Source: Poa pratensis
Lineage: Eukaryota > Streptophyta > Magnoliopsida > Poales > Poaceae
Direction of reading: 5' to 3'
Length of the DNA: 64,000 nucleotides
NCBI GenBank assembly: GCA_947311845.1
Contig: CAMZMU010000063.1
Span: forward strand, 118,221,612-118,285,611
This document shows, piece by piece, positions 10,709 through 22,882 of the stretch (positions are counted from its first letter, which is position 1; the number at the start of each line of letters is the position of its first letter). The position numbers and the translations under genes are program-made. The notes beneath the pieces were generated by a model. It worked only from the letters and a program-made list of their open reading frames with translations, was not told the origin of the DNA and did not search any database.

Positions 10709-13700
10709 ATGGCGATTGCGGAGGAGGTGCGCCGCTACTGGCTACCGATCCTCCTCTCCGCCGCCGGCTTCCTCTTCCAGATCCTCGTCCTGCCCAAATC
10801 CTTCCCACCCTCCCACTACGACGGTGAGAGCCCCCTACCACCGCCTCGCGCTCTCGCCCAACCTGGGCGCGTTCCAAGATTTGCTGCCTGATTGGTTGTT
10901 TTGCTTGTAGCGCTCCGAATCGAGAGGTTTGCGCCGGTCGAGAGGGTGGTCGAAGCCTACGGGATTCTCTCCAAGGAGTGGTGAGCGCGATTGATCTGAC
11001 TTTGCTCGTAATTTCTGTCTTCAGCTCTGCAGTCTGCTTTGTTCGATGGAGTCTGACACTCTGACTAGTCGCAAGTGCAGTCCATGAGGTCTGTTTTGGG
11101 TAGTTGACGAATAATTCTGGGGTTATCGTATTAATGTTGCCGGCCATCTGTTTGGAGCAATGGGGCCGGCCATCTGTTTGGAGCTTACCAGTTTGGTAGT
11201 GTTGGTGTACTTGGTTGATGGACTAGGTGACAGATCTCGCAGCTCTGTTGTAGCAAATCAACTCTAGTTTGTCTGTTTCGTATATGGGTAAGGTGCTTGT
11301 TGGACATGATCAGTGATTGACTATGCTTTAAATTCGTAGCTTCGAGATAATGCAGAGAAAATTCTGATACAGAATCAATTTACCCTTTTCCCCGCTCAGC
11401 CTGTCGGTACTGTAAATGAATGATGCAGCTTGCCTATCACTAGCTACAAAAATCTGTTTGTACGGAGGGTAGAGATTATGTCGGCATCAAGCTCATGATA
11501 GGGAATATCAACTGTTAGGTAACAACTTGGGGTTCAGTTTAGGTGACATATGACTCTGATGAGGCTCTGCACGTGATTCCGTACCTGGAACTGGAAATTT
11601 ATGCTGGTTTCGGTCATGCTTCTTGACTCTTGCCATGTTTTGTTTTCATATTTTAATTCGTTATTCACAAGTAATTACTGATCCTTTTGTGATGTCAACG
11701 TAGGCTTGCTGAAACAAATGACCAGTCAACCGTTGATATTTTAAAGGTGAGAATTAGAGTCCATAATCTAGTCTAGTAACCATGGTTATTCCCATGTACA
11801 AATACAGAGATATTTCCACAGTTTATGTGTTGTATCTTGTATCCATGTGGGCTGAATTAGCTTTCTGCAGTGCACCAAGGCACCTTAGGTTATTTTTATG
11901 TCTACATTTCTCACTATGTATTTTGCTATGTACAGTACTTTTGTTTTTGTAACCTGCACATTACTTGATTGTTCCCTGTAGTCATCTTTAAAGTTCCAAC
12001 TAAAGGACGGTTTGTGATGCTTTATACAGATCCGTTATGCGTATGAGCTGCTGACAAATCCAATTTTGAAGCGGGATTATGATCTTTTTGGTCTGGATCA
12101 CCATATGGTGATCTCCCTCCTTCCCTCCCCCTCTGTGTGCGCCTGTATGGAAAGGCTTCTTTTTCTCCCTTTTTGATCTAACCCGCAGTTACTCTATTTC
12201 ATCACTGTAGGATGTCCTTGACAGAGTCAAAGAACAATATAAAAAGGAGCACTTTCTCAAAATAGATCTTCCTTTGTTAAAAGATTCTTTAGTTCGTAAG
12301 TTACACAATCTAATTTCTGATACAAACTGTTTTTTTTCTTTATGTTTTTCACATTAACACCATCTCCATTCCATAGATTCAGCTGATCACGCCTTCAATG
12401 TACTCACATATGAGTCATTCATGTCTGCTATCGCTGAAGATTACCCGATGCTCATACTGGTAAGTTAGAAGACCTTAATCTTGGCTTTATATTATCAATG
12501 TACCTTCCCAGTGTTGTATTTGCGTTGCATCATTCTTGAGAACATCTTTTTTTTGGAACCTGGAGAAAAGAAAATCCTGACTACCAGCTGGTTTTTTGTT
12601 ATACTGTGTAGGTTTATTCAAAGGGGAGTCCTCGTTGTGCTCAATTCATTGAGTACTGGAAGCAAATTGGTATGCTCATCATGTTGACTTGGCTACTATT
12701 CTCTGCATTGCTGTCTTTGATTACATATTTGGACACTGCACAAAAAGAGAAGTAATGGTCTTCCTTGATAGCATTGGCTGTGGAGAAACTGCAGGTGGAC
12801 AAATTGAATATAGAAAAACGTGTTTGATTTTCGTCTTTTACATTGGCATGTCACATATATAGAAAACCATGCTCTGTTACTTATAACTAAATTTTTCCAC
12901 GGTAGCGTGTTTTCTAAAATGAATTTGTGCTACTCTCTATGGTTACATTTTAAACTGCAGTTTTGGCCATTATCGCTGAGCAGTAGCTTTATATATCTGT
13001 TGACAGTTGAGTGGATAGCAATTTTCATTCCTTTTCCAAATAATCTGCTGTTGTCAACATAGCAACATCTTCTCTCTCACAATGCAATTTTTTTTTAAGT
13101 TTCTATAGAGAAATATTTATACGTGGACTAAAAATACGTTATCTTCCATTTTTGTCCCTGACTACGTATTTACTTTATGATCTAGCCACTCGATTGGATG
13201 GTCTGGCCAACACTGCTATGGTGGAACTCGGTGATGGGAAACTGGCTGGGTATTTTGCAGAACAAAGGTTCTCTCAACAGCCATTTTTTCGCAATGGTAT
13301 GTCAAGATAGAATGCCCTTTTAAGTTTACATCATAAGATGAAAATAAGTAAGCATTGCAGGTATCATCAGTGGAAGTGCAGAACATGGAAATGCTTACTT
13401 TAGGGGTTCTTAGTTCCAGAGATTTTGTGAAAATGAGTAGGTTCAGAATTGGTAAAGCAATGTCAATGTTTGAAGTTAATATGATGAACTTTATATAGGC
13501 TTCTGGTAATAATGTGGAAACCAAAGAGTATTTAAGCTAACTGGCAGGTTCATACTTGATGAGCACCAATAGAAAGACTTCCTATAAGTTGGCCCTGAAT
13601 TTTACATATTTATTTTTAGTAGTTTGAAATCTGGAACAGTTACATGTCGTTTTATTTTTAAAGAAACAAAGCCTTTGTGTTGTTTGATCTTCTTTATTTA

Positions 13701-16700
13701 TTGTGTATCCATTTTACACATGCAGGTATACCAGCTCTGGTTGCATATCCTGCTAACTGCAGAAGTCCATCCTGTTATATGAGGTGACTGTTCGGGTCAG
13801 ATGACATAGTATTGTTTAAAGAACATGTCCTTTTCCATCCATTCTAAAGACGTGACCTCAGTATAACCATCTATGACATGTCCTTTTCCATCCATTCCAA
13901 AGATATGACCTCAGGATAACCTTTTCCTGTACCTAGGTTCCCTGGTGAGCTAACCGTGGACTCTGTGGTTGACTGGGTGGCATCGTCAATTGTTGGTCTA
14001 CCTCGGATCTTGTACTATTCAAAGGAGACATTGGTGAGGCTTATGATTGGTTCTATCTTTTGTTTCTCTTGTTTGTATTCATGAGGTTGTCCCAGGAAAT
14101 CATACTAAATCAAAAGTAGTAACCAGTAGCAGAACATGCAAATAGTTTGTGTTAGCTAAATTGAATAGTGCTATGGAGTATAGACCTAGTGAATGTTACA
14201 TATGAAATTGTCTCCTTGGCTCCTATCTGAGATATATTTGTTAGTATGCCAGTTAAGTAAATATTCGTGATGCTTATATCTAGGTACTATTTTGATTAGC
14301 TGAGGTTGTAAACTTGTAATGCTTTTCTAGACAGTGGAATTCAGGACTCAGTTCCGTCTTCACTATTTATTTTTACCACACGCATTTCTCTTCCACTTGT
14401 TTATTTACAACAGTGATTCCTAATCTTATGTCATAACTACTTGATTTATGCTGCATCATGTGGCATTACAAGTACAATAGACAGTTAGTACACTCCACTA
14501 CGCACGAATCTTGTTGCTTCATAATTTGCTGCACTGGCATTTTATTCTATAATTGCTAGTTAGATAGGATTTTATTTGAGGGGATTGTGTCTAATGCAGA
14601 GCTGATATCATTTCAGGGCCCCCAGTTCATTGGGAAGAATGGCCATCACAAGGTACATTAAATTTACTGCCTTTTGTGTCATACATATACTCACATGCAT
14701 CTGTTGCTACCTGCCTTATTTTTTACTTGCACCCTTTTCAGTGTGCACATGGAGCACACACATACAATCATAATTCATAATTAGTCATGCCATCTTTTGC
14801 ATGTGCAACATAGGTCAAGGCTATCTTTTTTTCAAGCACTGGGGAGCGGGCTACTCCATCCCTTCGCCAAGCTGCCCAAGAATATTCGAGCTATGCATCA
14901 TTTGCGTTTGTTCTATGGAAACAAGATGAATCACAGATTTGGTGGAACTCGTACGTTCTTATGTACAACTTTCTATTCATAATTATTTGTTCATGTGTTC
15001 ATGGTATGATTGTTGCTACTGAAGTGAATACATGTTTTAATAAGTAATGTGAACATAAAAGTTTCTAAAGTTGATACAAGCTGTTTATTATTCTTAAGCA
15101 TTTAAACAACTTCCATTGAGCTAAGTATGCAAACTATAATTTTAGACCTTCTCACTACAACTTCATGTTTTGATGTTTTCAGTAAATGTTTTCACTTCTA
15201 CAAAGAGTCAGGTTAACAATCTGAAGTTCTGAACACTGCATTCTAAAACCAGATATTGCAGTCCTAGCAGTCTCCAGATCAGTGAGCTGTTGAGCTACTG
15301 CATTTTAGTAAAGCAGAACATATCTTTTGCTAAATAAGGCAAACCATATTGTTATGTGGAATTGGTTAGTAGTTTTGTGTTTAATTTAAGGATCATGTTT
15401 ATCGCCTTATCGGTTCTTTTTTTGTTTCTCCCAAATCAGGTTAGGAGTGGAATCGGCTCCTGCACTTGTTTTCTTGAAGGGGGCAGGTGCCAAGCCTGTT
15501 GTGTACCATGGCAAGCTTTTATCCCTATTTAGCCTTTTGATTTTATGCAGTTGAGTCCTAGACTGATTATTTACCTCCAATTCAGGAACTTTTAGTAAGT
15601 CAGAGTTCACAGAGATAATGGAGGAGCATAAGCACCAAGGTATCGTTAAGCTTTGTCTGCCAATCAGCAGTATACAGAAGAGCCATGCTATCATTGATGC
15701 ACCCGTTTTTACTAGAGAAAATATGTGTTCTTTTCAGTACACTCATTCATTTTTTTTCTTGATTAGAACTCCGGCAGCTAAGAAGTGACACATCTTTGGA
15801 ACTGGGTTGTGATGCTAGAGGTCATTCACGCGCTAGAAAAGACATGACAATATGGTATTGTGTAGTCGTTGCTGGTCGCCCTGGTGTAGAATTAAGTAAA
15901 AAGAGACAAGTAAGTTCCTTAGCTTGGTGCAAATGAACAATGATGGAGTTTATCCATCCTGAATGAATCAACCTTTAATCATTCGTTGTTAGTATGTCTT
16001 ATATTGCTTTTGGAATTTGAAACTTCTTTAGATTTTGCGAAAAGCCCAAGACCAACTACTAAGTGCTGTTGATGCAAGTACTACTGGGAATGTGGAAAAA
16101 ATAGTAGAGATAGCAAGTGCTGCAACTGCCTTAAAAGATGACAGGTTGACCTTTGTTTGGTTAGATGGAGAATTACAGAAGGTAGACTGCTTCACAAATT
16201 CCATTTTTATTATCAACATGCAGTTTGTTTTAGCTTGTGGTATTGTACTTGCTGTTTCGTGACATGACTCCAGAAGGTCACACGTGCTTTTTTTAAGTAG
16301 CATTTCCTTTCTTTGTTCTTGCAGTTATGCTTTTTATACTGGTTCCAAATTATCTGTGTTGGCAATAACTATCTGATTTCTTGGTACTAGTACTGAAATG
16401 TTTCGTTCATATATAATGATGGTAATATATAGTGTTTTTCTGCTAGTTTTCCATATTCTCAAAATTAGAGCAGCATGCTTTGTAATTCTGTGCCCTTCCT
16501 CAGATTTTGCGGGAGATGCTTTGAAATCTTAGGGTAACCCAGGGTGTATAGCATTATGAAAACTTAATGTAATTAATAGTTTTTGGGTACAAAGGAAAAT
16601 GAAATGTCAGGAAATCTACCAGATTACCAGTAACTGTTATATATAATTGAAACTAAACAGAATACTGTGGCTATTGCGTACTAGATAGAACATTTGCTCT

Positions 16701-19423
16701 GCTTTCCTGAATTAGTTGAGGTATGGGCATATTTATCTGCTTTAATTCAGATGAAGATGTGTTCCATGGTTCTCTTAACACCTAATATCCAGGATTCCAG
16801 CCATATAACATTACATTACTAGGCTTTTTTTCGGGAGGAGGTGCCATAGGCGCCTTTTCATTCATTAATAACATTACCGGCTTACAGACCAGAATCATAG
16901 CCTCTAGTGGGTAGAACAGTACTTGATCTGATTGAGGAAGGCCTCTCGAGTAATATGGTTTTGTAGTGCATGCCTCTTCGATTTTTAAAATCCTGAAATG
17001 GGCCCCCCTGTATTTGCAAACTTATCCATGATTTGGTTCTTTTACCACATGCAGAGTATTCTTCTATCTTAACAGTTAATCTCTGTTGGAAAACTAAGCT
17101 ATCCTTGCAATGCCTTATTAGTTACAAATCCTGAAAGTAGCATTTTCTGCCAAGTAAAATGTCCATCTAAGTGTACATTCTCGAAATTTTACAATGATTG
17201 GTGATGTTCTACCGTGAATGTTGATGTACATCACTGGACCGACAGTATTTAAACATTTCAGGCCTAGCTTAGTGAGATGTCATTTTAATTATTAATGCTG
17301 ATACGGATGTCAAAATGAATGGTATTTTTGTACCATGTCGTTGGAAGTTGTAATGGTAACTTCTCAACAATGAAATAAACGTTTCTTTGAAAGAAAGCAG
17401 GATGTGTTCTTGTACTTGAGCTTGTAAATTTGGATAACATTACCCTTTGTACAGAAAATCTGTGCCTTCTACCTTGCCACCGATTACAATGGAGCCTGTG
17501 GTCCTAGAGGCTTTGAAGATGACAATGATAAGCCCGAAGTATTCATCGTCCGTTTCCAAAGAAATGCAACATACGAGGCGCTGAAAGCTGACAAAAAGCA
17601 TAATCTTATGGAGACTCTCCAGGGACAGGATACTCCCGATGCCTCCCAGCTAGTGGCTCGGTATAATGGCCCGGACGAAATTCTAGAGGTGCGCAATTTA
17701 ACGTTGGATTAGCACATATGTTTGTGTGTGTGGTCAAGCCATGCAGCTCTCTAAAATACATTCTTAACTGTTATTTTGGCAGATAAACAAGTGGGTCTCT
17801 CAGGTTATCAAAGATGGAGATACTAGAGAAATTCCTTACTTTGTAAGTCACTTAAAGCATGCTCCCTTTTGAACTTTCTCTAGCATGTCTCCTATAGTAA
17901 AATATTATTTCTGAACACATTAGCATATCCCCAATAAAAGGGTAAAAACTAATGTGAAAAAAAGGAAGTGATTTGGACTTGACAACAAGAATACCAAAGA
18001 TCCCATAGTTGTTTGGCAGAGAAGACATGAATTGCTAGAGGGTGGGTGCAATGCAAACTTTAGATGTATTCCAACACCATAAGGATGTCTGCATTGCATG
18101 TTGGTTTTCTTTAGTACCAACGTTGGCGTTAGTCAACTTTCGCCTAAAAAGTCTAAAAAATTGCTGGCAGAGAGATACTTTTGCTGTATGTAAATTTATA
18201 ATAATATGAAAAGTCTACTTCACATAGGGGTCCAACCGAGAGCTGTACGCAAAGTATTTGTTGACCTGTTGCGAGACTTGTTCAAATCGTTGTACAAATG
18301 TATACCTATCCTTTCTAGTTTGATCGATGTTAGTTGCCTATGTAAGCATTGTTATACTCGCGATATCCTCTCATCTGAGCACCAAGCTTATCTTATAATT
18401 TGTTGGAACCAATAGTAGAATTCTGCAATAAGCTCTATGGTAGAGGTATCACTGAACAGGCTTTCGGTTGTTCATCAATCACATTTTTAAAGATGATGGT
18501 TATAGTAAAAAAGTTTCCAGAAAATTACTTCGTGTGAAGTACACATTCTTCCAACAATTATTGACTCATTATGCTGCCCTTTTTCTGTCTCTAGACTTCG
18601 AGGGTACCAGATCTTTTACCTGAGGAAACAAGCAAGGAATGGTTAAGTGGTACCAAAAGTATCCGTTCGGCAGGGAAAAGTTTAAAAGAGAGGGTTAAGA
18701 ACAATGGCTTCAATTTCAGAGATTACTTGACTGACCCAAGGGTTGGTCCAGCTTTGCTGATGTGTGCATGCATTTCATGGGCAACAATATGGTTCAAGCA
18801 TAGCCAAGCAACTCAGAAGACTCCAAAGGTAATACCTTTTAGCTTTACCATGTCATATAGATATACGCCTGCACTGTTTACTGATCGAACAAGTATTCGC
18901 TCTGCTCAGCTTTCACATTTGGTGGTCAAGTCGATTACAGCTAAATGAAAATATAGTCTTGCATGAATGATACACGAGCAAAGTCGTAAACTGCAATAGC
19001 ATGTTCCCTGATTTGTAGCATACGAGAAATTTTGGGGCCACCAATCGAGTCAGCCACACATGGTGACATGGTCTCTGTTCATTCTTCCGATAAAACGAGT
19101 CAATGCAACTGTGTTTGATTTTAAGTTACTTTTTTGCATTTTCTATGTTTTTTGGACTCTTTTTGTTTCGTGGAAAGTCGGAGTTAACCGGCTGTTATAG
19201 TTGAGGATGTATTTGCACTCATTTTGCAGTTTTGGGCTTAATTTGCTGAATTCTGACAGTATATACAATGTTTCCAGGATGAAGTTCCTAAAGACAGGAC
19301 CAAGAATCGTCCCGTCCAAAGCTTAGCACAACTCTCTTTGGTCAACCCACTACTGAAGGTGTCGCTGATCCCGAACCCAAAGATGCTCGTCAGTGGGAGA
19401 TGGAGGGCTCGGATTCGGACTAA
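10709..19423 (+). CDS. J-like domain / thioredoxin-like membrane protein, 20 exons
   Basis: Spliced exons: 10709-10823, 10911-10980, 11704-11746, 12030-12107, 12211-12295, 12377-12459, 12612-12669, 13186-13296, 13726-13783, 13937-14033, 14617-14652, 14814-14950, 15440-15510, 15586-15639, 15767-15909, 16032-16181, 17455-17688, 17783-17842, 18595-18828, 19298-19423. Every junction keeps frame and gives 680 residues. Residues 10-30 are a hydrophobic signal anchor. Residues 37-102 form a J-like domain (RIERFAPVERVVEAYGILSK ... YELLTNPILKRDYDLFG) that lacks the HPD tripeptide needed to stimulate Hsp70. Thioredoxin-fold-like stretches follow (LILVYSKGSPRCAQF; APALVFLKGAGAKPVV), without a CxxC. Residues about 612-628 are a second membrane helix, and the C-terminus is acidic (WEMEGSDSD). 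It resembles the eukaryotic J/thioredoxin membrane proteins (DNAJC16 type), probably in the ER; that location is inferred. One intron is GC-AG, and the last intron has two acceptors. Confidence 0.9.
13824..13922 (+). repeat. Short tandem duplication in intron 9 of the J/thioredoxin gene
   Basis: ACATGTCCTTTTCCATCCAT followed by a TCTAAAG/TCCAAAG and GACCTCAG segment occurs twice, about 53 bp apart, with a few differences. It lies just before the acceptor of exon 10 (13937). It is probably a local slippage duplication. Confidence 0.7.
15511..15585 (+). other. Non-canonical GC-AG intron
   Basis: Exon 13 must end at CATG (15510) and exon 14 begin at GAACTT (15586) to keep the frame (VVYH-G-TFSKSEF). 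The donor is then GCAAGC and the acceptor TTCAG. No GT nearby gives an open frame. GC-AG introns are a minor, known spliceosomal class that matches U1 best at the positions seen here. Confidence 0.8.
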
Positions 19424-20011
19424 TGTAAACGAGTTAAACTTTGCTAAATGTATATTTGATAGTTGAGCGATAGGACTATATTAGGGTACCGCCTGACAAA
19501 AGCATAACCAATCTGAAAAATCACATCTATGACCCTTATTACTGTATTATTTAGCATGGGTCTATCCATCTGCTTGGATGCTGACATAGACCCGCTTCTC
19601 AGCCTGTGAGGGAATGTATTGCTAGAGATGTTCTTATATTGTTTTGGTCGAGGTTTTTGAAGTTGGAGGTGGTTTGAGCATCTGGTCATCCTCTTCCTCT
19701 CCCCTCGCGCTCGCGTAGCTAGGGTTTAGCGTCCCTCCCTTCAGCGGCCTAGGAGGTCTTTGACCTCAGGATCACTGACGGTTCAGCTATGGTTTACGTC
19801 CCTCCTCTCGGTAGCCTCCTTTGCCCTGGAAGGAGTTAGATTAGCTCAGCTGCAACTGAATTAAATTGTACTACTGCTCATAGGCCACCCGTGTTGCAGC
19901 AAATAATTTACTCGCCATCTTCAGTGACTTGGATTATGGCAAGTCTTTAATAGGCACATCCATGGATTCATTCATACTACAAATATCGTTGTTTCGCATT
20001 GATATCACAAC
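19424..20011. other. 3' flank of the J/thioredoxin gene, no gene
   Basis: The first 200 bp are AT-rich and plausible 3' UTR. 19690-19870 is pyrimidine- and GC-richer but has no open frame with family resemblance. Nothing else is supported. Confidence 0.5.
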
Positions 20012-20100
20012 GGGGTGGTGGCGCAGTTGGCTAGCGCGTAGGTCTCATAGCTATACCGTGAGTGATCCTGAGGTCGAGAGTTCGAGCCTCTCTCACCCCA
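20012..20100 (+). tRNA. trnM(CAT): Elongator tRNA-Met (CAT) with intron
   Basis: The sequence folds as a cloverleaf: acceptor stem GGGGTGG/TCACCCC with discriminator A (20100), A box TGGCGCAGTTGGC, and T arm GAGAGTTCGAGCCTCTC carrying the B box. The anticodon loop reads CTCATAA once a 15-nt intron (20050-20064) is removed right after the base 3' of the anticodon, which is the standard position. Plant elongator tRNA-Met genes characteristically contain such an intron, which distinguishes them from the intronless initiator. CCA is not encoded. No run of four T follows until about 20199, an unusually distant terminator. Confidence 0.95.
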
Positions 20101-20170
20101 AACAAAGTAGTGATGAACCGCTCAGCGACAACTTGGGTCGTCGCAGTTCCACCTGAATCATCAGGTGAGA

Positions 20171-20313
20171 TCGAGCACCTCTGATCTTTGTCACACCTTT
20201 TTTTTTTCCTTCTTTGAGTTCGAACATCTCTGAACTTTGTCACACCTTTTTTTCCTTCTTTGAGTTCGAACGTCTCTGAACTTTGTCACACCTTTTTTTT
20301 CCTTCTTTGAATT
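20171..20313 (+). repeat. T-rich tandem repeat, three units of about 48 bp, just after the tRNA gene
   Basis: Units begin at about 20171, 20220 and 20266. Each reads TCGAAC-TCTCTGAACTTTGTCACACC followed by 7-10 T and CCTTCTTTGAGT (first unit slightly diverged, last unit ending TTTGAAT). The GAGTTCGAAC junction resembles the tRNA B box, and each T run would stop RNA polymerase III. Confidence 0.85.
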
Positions 20314-20794
20314 ATTTATTCCGCGTTTGAACGCCTCTCTGAATGTCAGTGCTTGTTTCGATCGGGTGCCTGATTACTTCCAATGGGCACATCAGGTTTC
20401 ATTCAAGTTTGGAAAGTTCGGTAGTCGAATTGCAGATTTCAGCATCTTCTGTCCCTGTTACGGCAAGCGTGGTTCAATTAGGTGACGCCCAATGCTCGGT
20501 TCGACTGAGGTTGAATTGTTCTAGTGCTGCGCTTTAGCTATGTGTCGAGCTGTGACTGTGAGCTTGATTACACAAATTTGGGAAACCTGCATAACGCAGC
20601 TCTTGTAGTGTAGCATCGGTTCAGAGAATCTTACAAATTTGAATGTTGCTTGTATAAGCTCATAATTACGGTCTAGAAATGCACCCTGAATTTGTCAACA
20701 CTAGTATGCGATCTCTGAACCTGGCTTCTCTGAATTCTCACACCACGGTCACGTAATCTGGACCGCTGGTTTCCGGTCCAACGGCTTCCTTCCG
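20314..20794. other. Intergenic, nothing recognised
   Basis: Between the tandem repeat and the methylase relic. No open frame with family resemblance and no inverted or direct repeats stand out. The last 100 bp become GC-rich and probably belong to the 5' end of the relic gene. Confidence 0.4.
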
Positions 20795-22404
20795 CCCAGT
20801 ACCACCAATCCTCGCGGCTTCCGCCGCCTCTCTCCCTGCTGCTCCTCCGACGACCTCCCAGATTCAGCACATCGCCTCCGCTCGTCCTGCGCAGGCAGCG
20901 CCGCCTCTCCGCCCAGCTCGCCGACCCGCTCGTCGCCCCTGGTTAGCATCCTCGGATCCTCCCCCCCCTTCTGTTAACGCGTGCCCTGTGACTGGCAGAC
21001 GGTCAGACTGTTGTAACCGTGGAGTGGCGGGATTCGTTGTAGGGGCAGAGGTGGAGGGCTTCGTCACCGGCAAGCGCAAGGCCACCGAGGTAGCCCGCGC
21101 GTAGGTACTACTAGTCCCCCACATTGTCATCGCCTACTGCCTAAATTTACTCTGCTTTACTCCCGTTGCCGAAATTAGACGCAGGAGATCCAATCCATGA
21201 GTTTTAGAAGATGAATCGCCTTCTACTATGGACTCTCAATGCTGTTTTAGGGATATGATGTACTACCTGTTTACACAGCCCTTGTTTGTACTACAATTTA
21301 TTCAGATGAGATGCCTATTTCAAGCTACTCTTTTGCTGGGGTGTTACGTTTCTCTGGTTAGGGTGTAGAGAAGTACTGTTCGGAAAGGAGATACGATGGT
21401 GGCCGATGAAAGTGGGCGAGGGCGTGTCTATGGGATGGACATCCAAGATACTGCGATAGATAGCACTTCCTCTTTTCTGAAAATGGCTGTCGTTAATGTG
21501 AAAATAATTGCCGGTTTGTTTCTGGACTAATAATCTGTCTTGTTTTATCAATCCCCTTCGAGAAAGGAGAGACAAAAATTGAAGCAGTGTACATGATTAT
21601 GTAGCAGTACTCACATAAGTTTTCTGATATTCTCGGTCTAAATGTTTTCGTTGTGATGTTCTACCTGGACCTTACCATTTTGAAGAAGAGGAAGAGGAAA
21701 AAAAGTCTCACTGCCATGTGCTGAATGAACTCTATATATTTTTGCTACAGATAGAGCTCGTCAAGTTGTTTCTGATATGTCACAGTAGAACGGAGTACAT
21801 TATTCTGAAATATTCTCCTGTCAGGTGATTAAGTTTTTTTTTACTTCATTGGTGTTTCAGTTATATGGTTAAATAAAACAGTATCCTGAAATTGGAAGTT
21901 CAAGTAACTATGATCCTGACCATGTATTCTTAGGCTTGTCGCATTTGATCTGGGCTACCTTCCAGGAGGAGATAAAACAACAATCACAGTACCTAAGACA
22001 ACTGAGCTGGCATTGTAAGCTGCCAGCAGAATTGTTAGCCCAGGGGACTCATAAGTGTCCTTGTCTACATTGCGCATCTAGGTGGAAGGTAATAGTAAGT
22101 TGGCAACTGCTAATATTATTTGAAGTGATTGCTCCTTGTTAGCTTTTTCAGTGATTGAAGATTGACAAAATGTCTATCTATTATATACTTGGTTGTAACA
22201 TGTCAGCAGAATCTTATTATTCAACAGTGTACTCTAATCAAATACTCCATTTATCTTCTTCGCTTTCTTGCATGTAGGGATGAACTCACCATTGTCGGAT
22301 CATTTGCATCAAGCTTGTCTGTTGATGCATGGGTAAGTTGGAAGTTTGAATGATGAACAGACCAGTTGCTCCAGTACTTGTTCTCCTGCACAAGAAATGA
22401 TCAC
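20795..22404 (+). pseudogene. rRNA-methylase-like (YtqB/PF06962 type) SAM methyltransferase, multiply broken
   Basis: Exon-like blocks in order: 20795-20940 (Ser/Pro/Arg-rich, transit-peptide-like), about 21040-21103 (GFVTGKRKATEVARA), 21363-21495 (VRKGDT then [18 protein letters not shown]), 21751-21825 (ELVKLFLICHSR), 21935-22086 ([20 protein letters not shown], the family signature), and 22278-22404 (SFASSLSVDAWV ... PVAPVLVLLHKK). Damage: a TAG in place of the usual Trp codon before VRKGDT; a deletion joining GDT directly to MVADE, which removes the SAM-binding DATCGNG-type motif I; an in-frame TAA after TTELAL; one missing G at SPG-G; one missing base at KFE/MMNRP. The family methylates RNA using SAM; plant members are probably plastid proteins. 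With motif I gone no activity is expected. An intact parental copy should exist elsewhere in the genome. Confidence 0.85.
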
Positions 22405-22680
22405 AGTTCCGGTGACCGTGAGGATGTACAATTTGGGACTCCCTGTTGATGGAACTAAGTGCTACAATGCATGAAGTGAATCTGTAATGCTGAATTGCTG
22501 ATCGCCATTATGAGTTGCGAGGAAGGGATTCTGTATTGGCTCTGTAACCGAATGATTTTTTGTCAATGGTACAATTTTCTTAACACGAATCTTCTTGTTG
22601 TGAAGCCTGTGATGCTGGCGTGCTGATTGAGGTTTTAAGTTATGAGAAGTTGTACAAAATTTGTCAAACAAAAGCTATGG
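22385..22680 (+). repeat. Duplicated methylase 3' end, copy 1
   Basis: The stop-codon region and 3' UTR of the methylase relic (AGAAATGATCACAG ... GTACAATTTGGGACTCC ... GATGCTGAATTGCTGATCGC) recur in the same order and orientation at about 22883-23170, with substitutions and small indels. It is an old local duplication. Confidence 0.65.
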
Positions 22681-22882
22681 GCTCAGAGAACAAAAAGAGA
22701 AGAGAAGGCATCAGTTCAAAGATGGGCGAGGAGTGGCCGGACTGAATTCTGTTGAGTTCCTGTGCTAGGTCCATTTGTTGCGGTCCTGTTGCTCTTTCTT
22801 TTTGTATCTTCACTTTCTTTTTTCTCCTTTGTATCATCTGTGAACCATGGCTGTAAAAACTTCCGAGTTTTCTCGGCTTTTA

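Noticed and set aside
20171..20313. CRISPR-like array
   Set aside because: Three adjoining tandem units without unique spacers in a eukaryotic genome.
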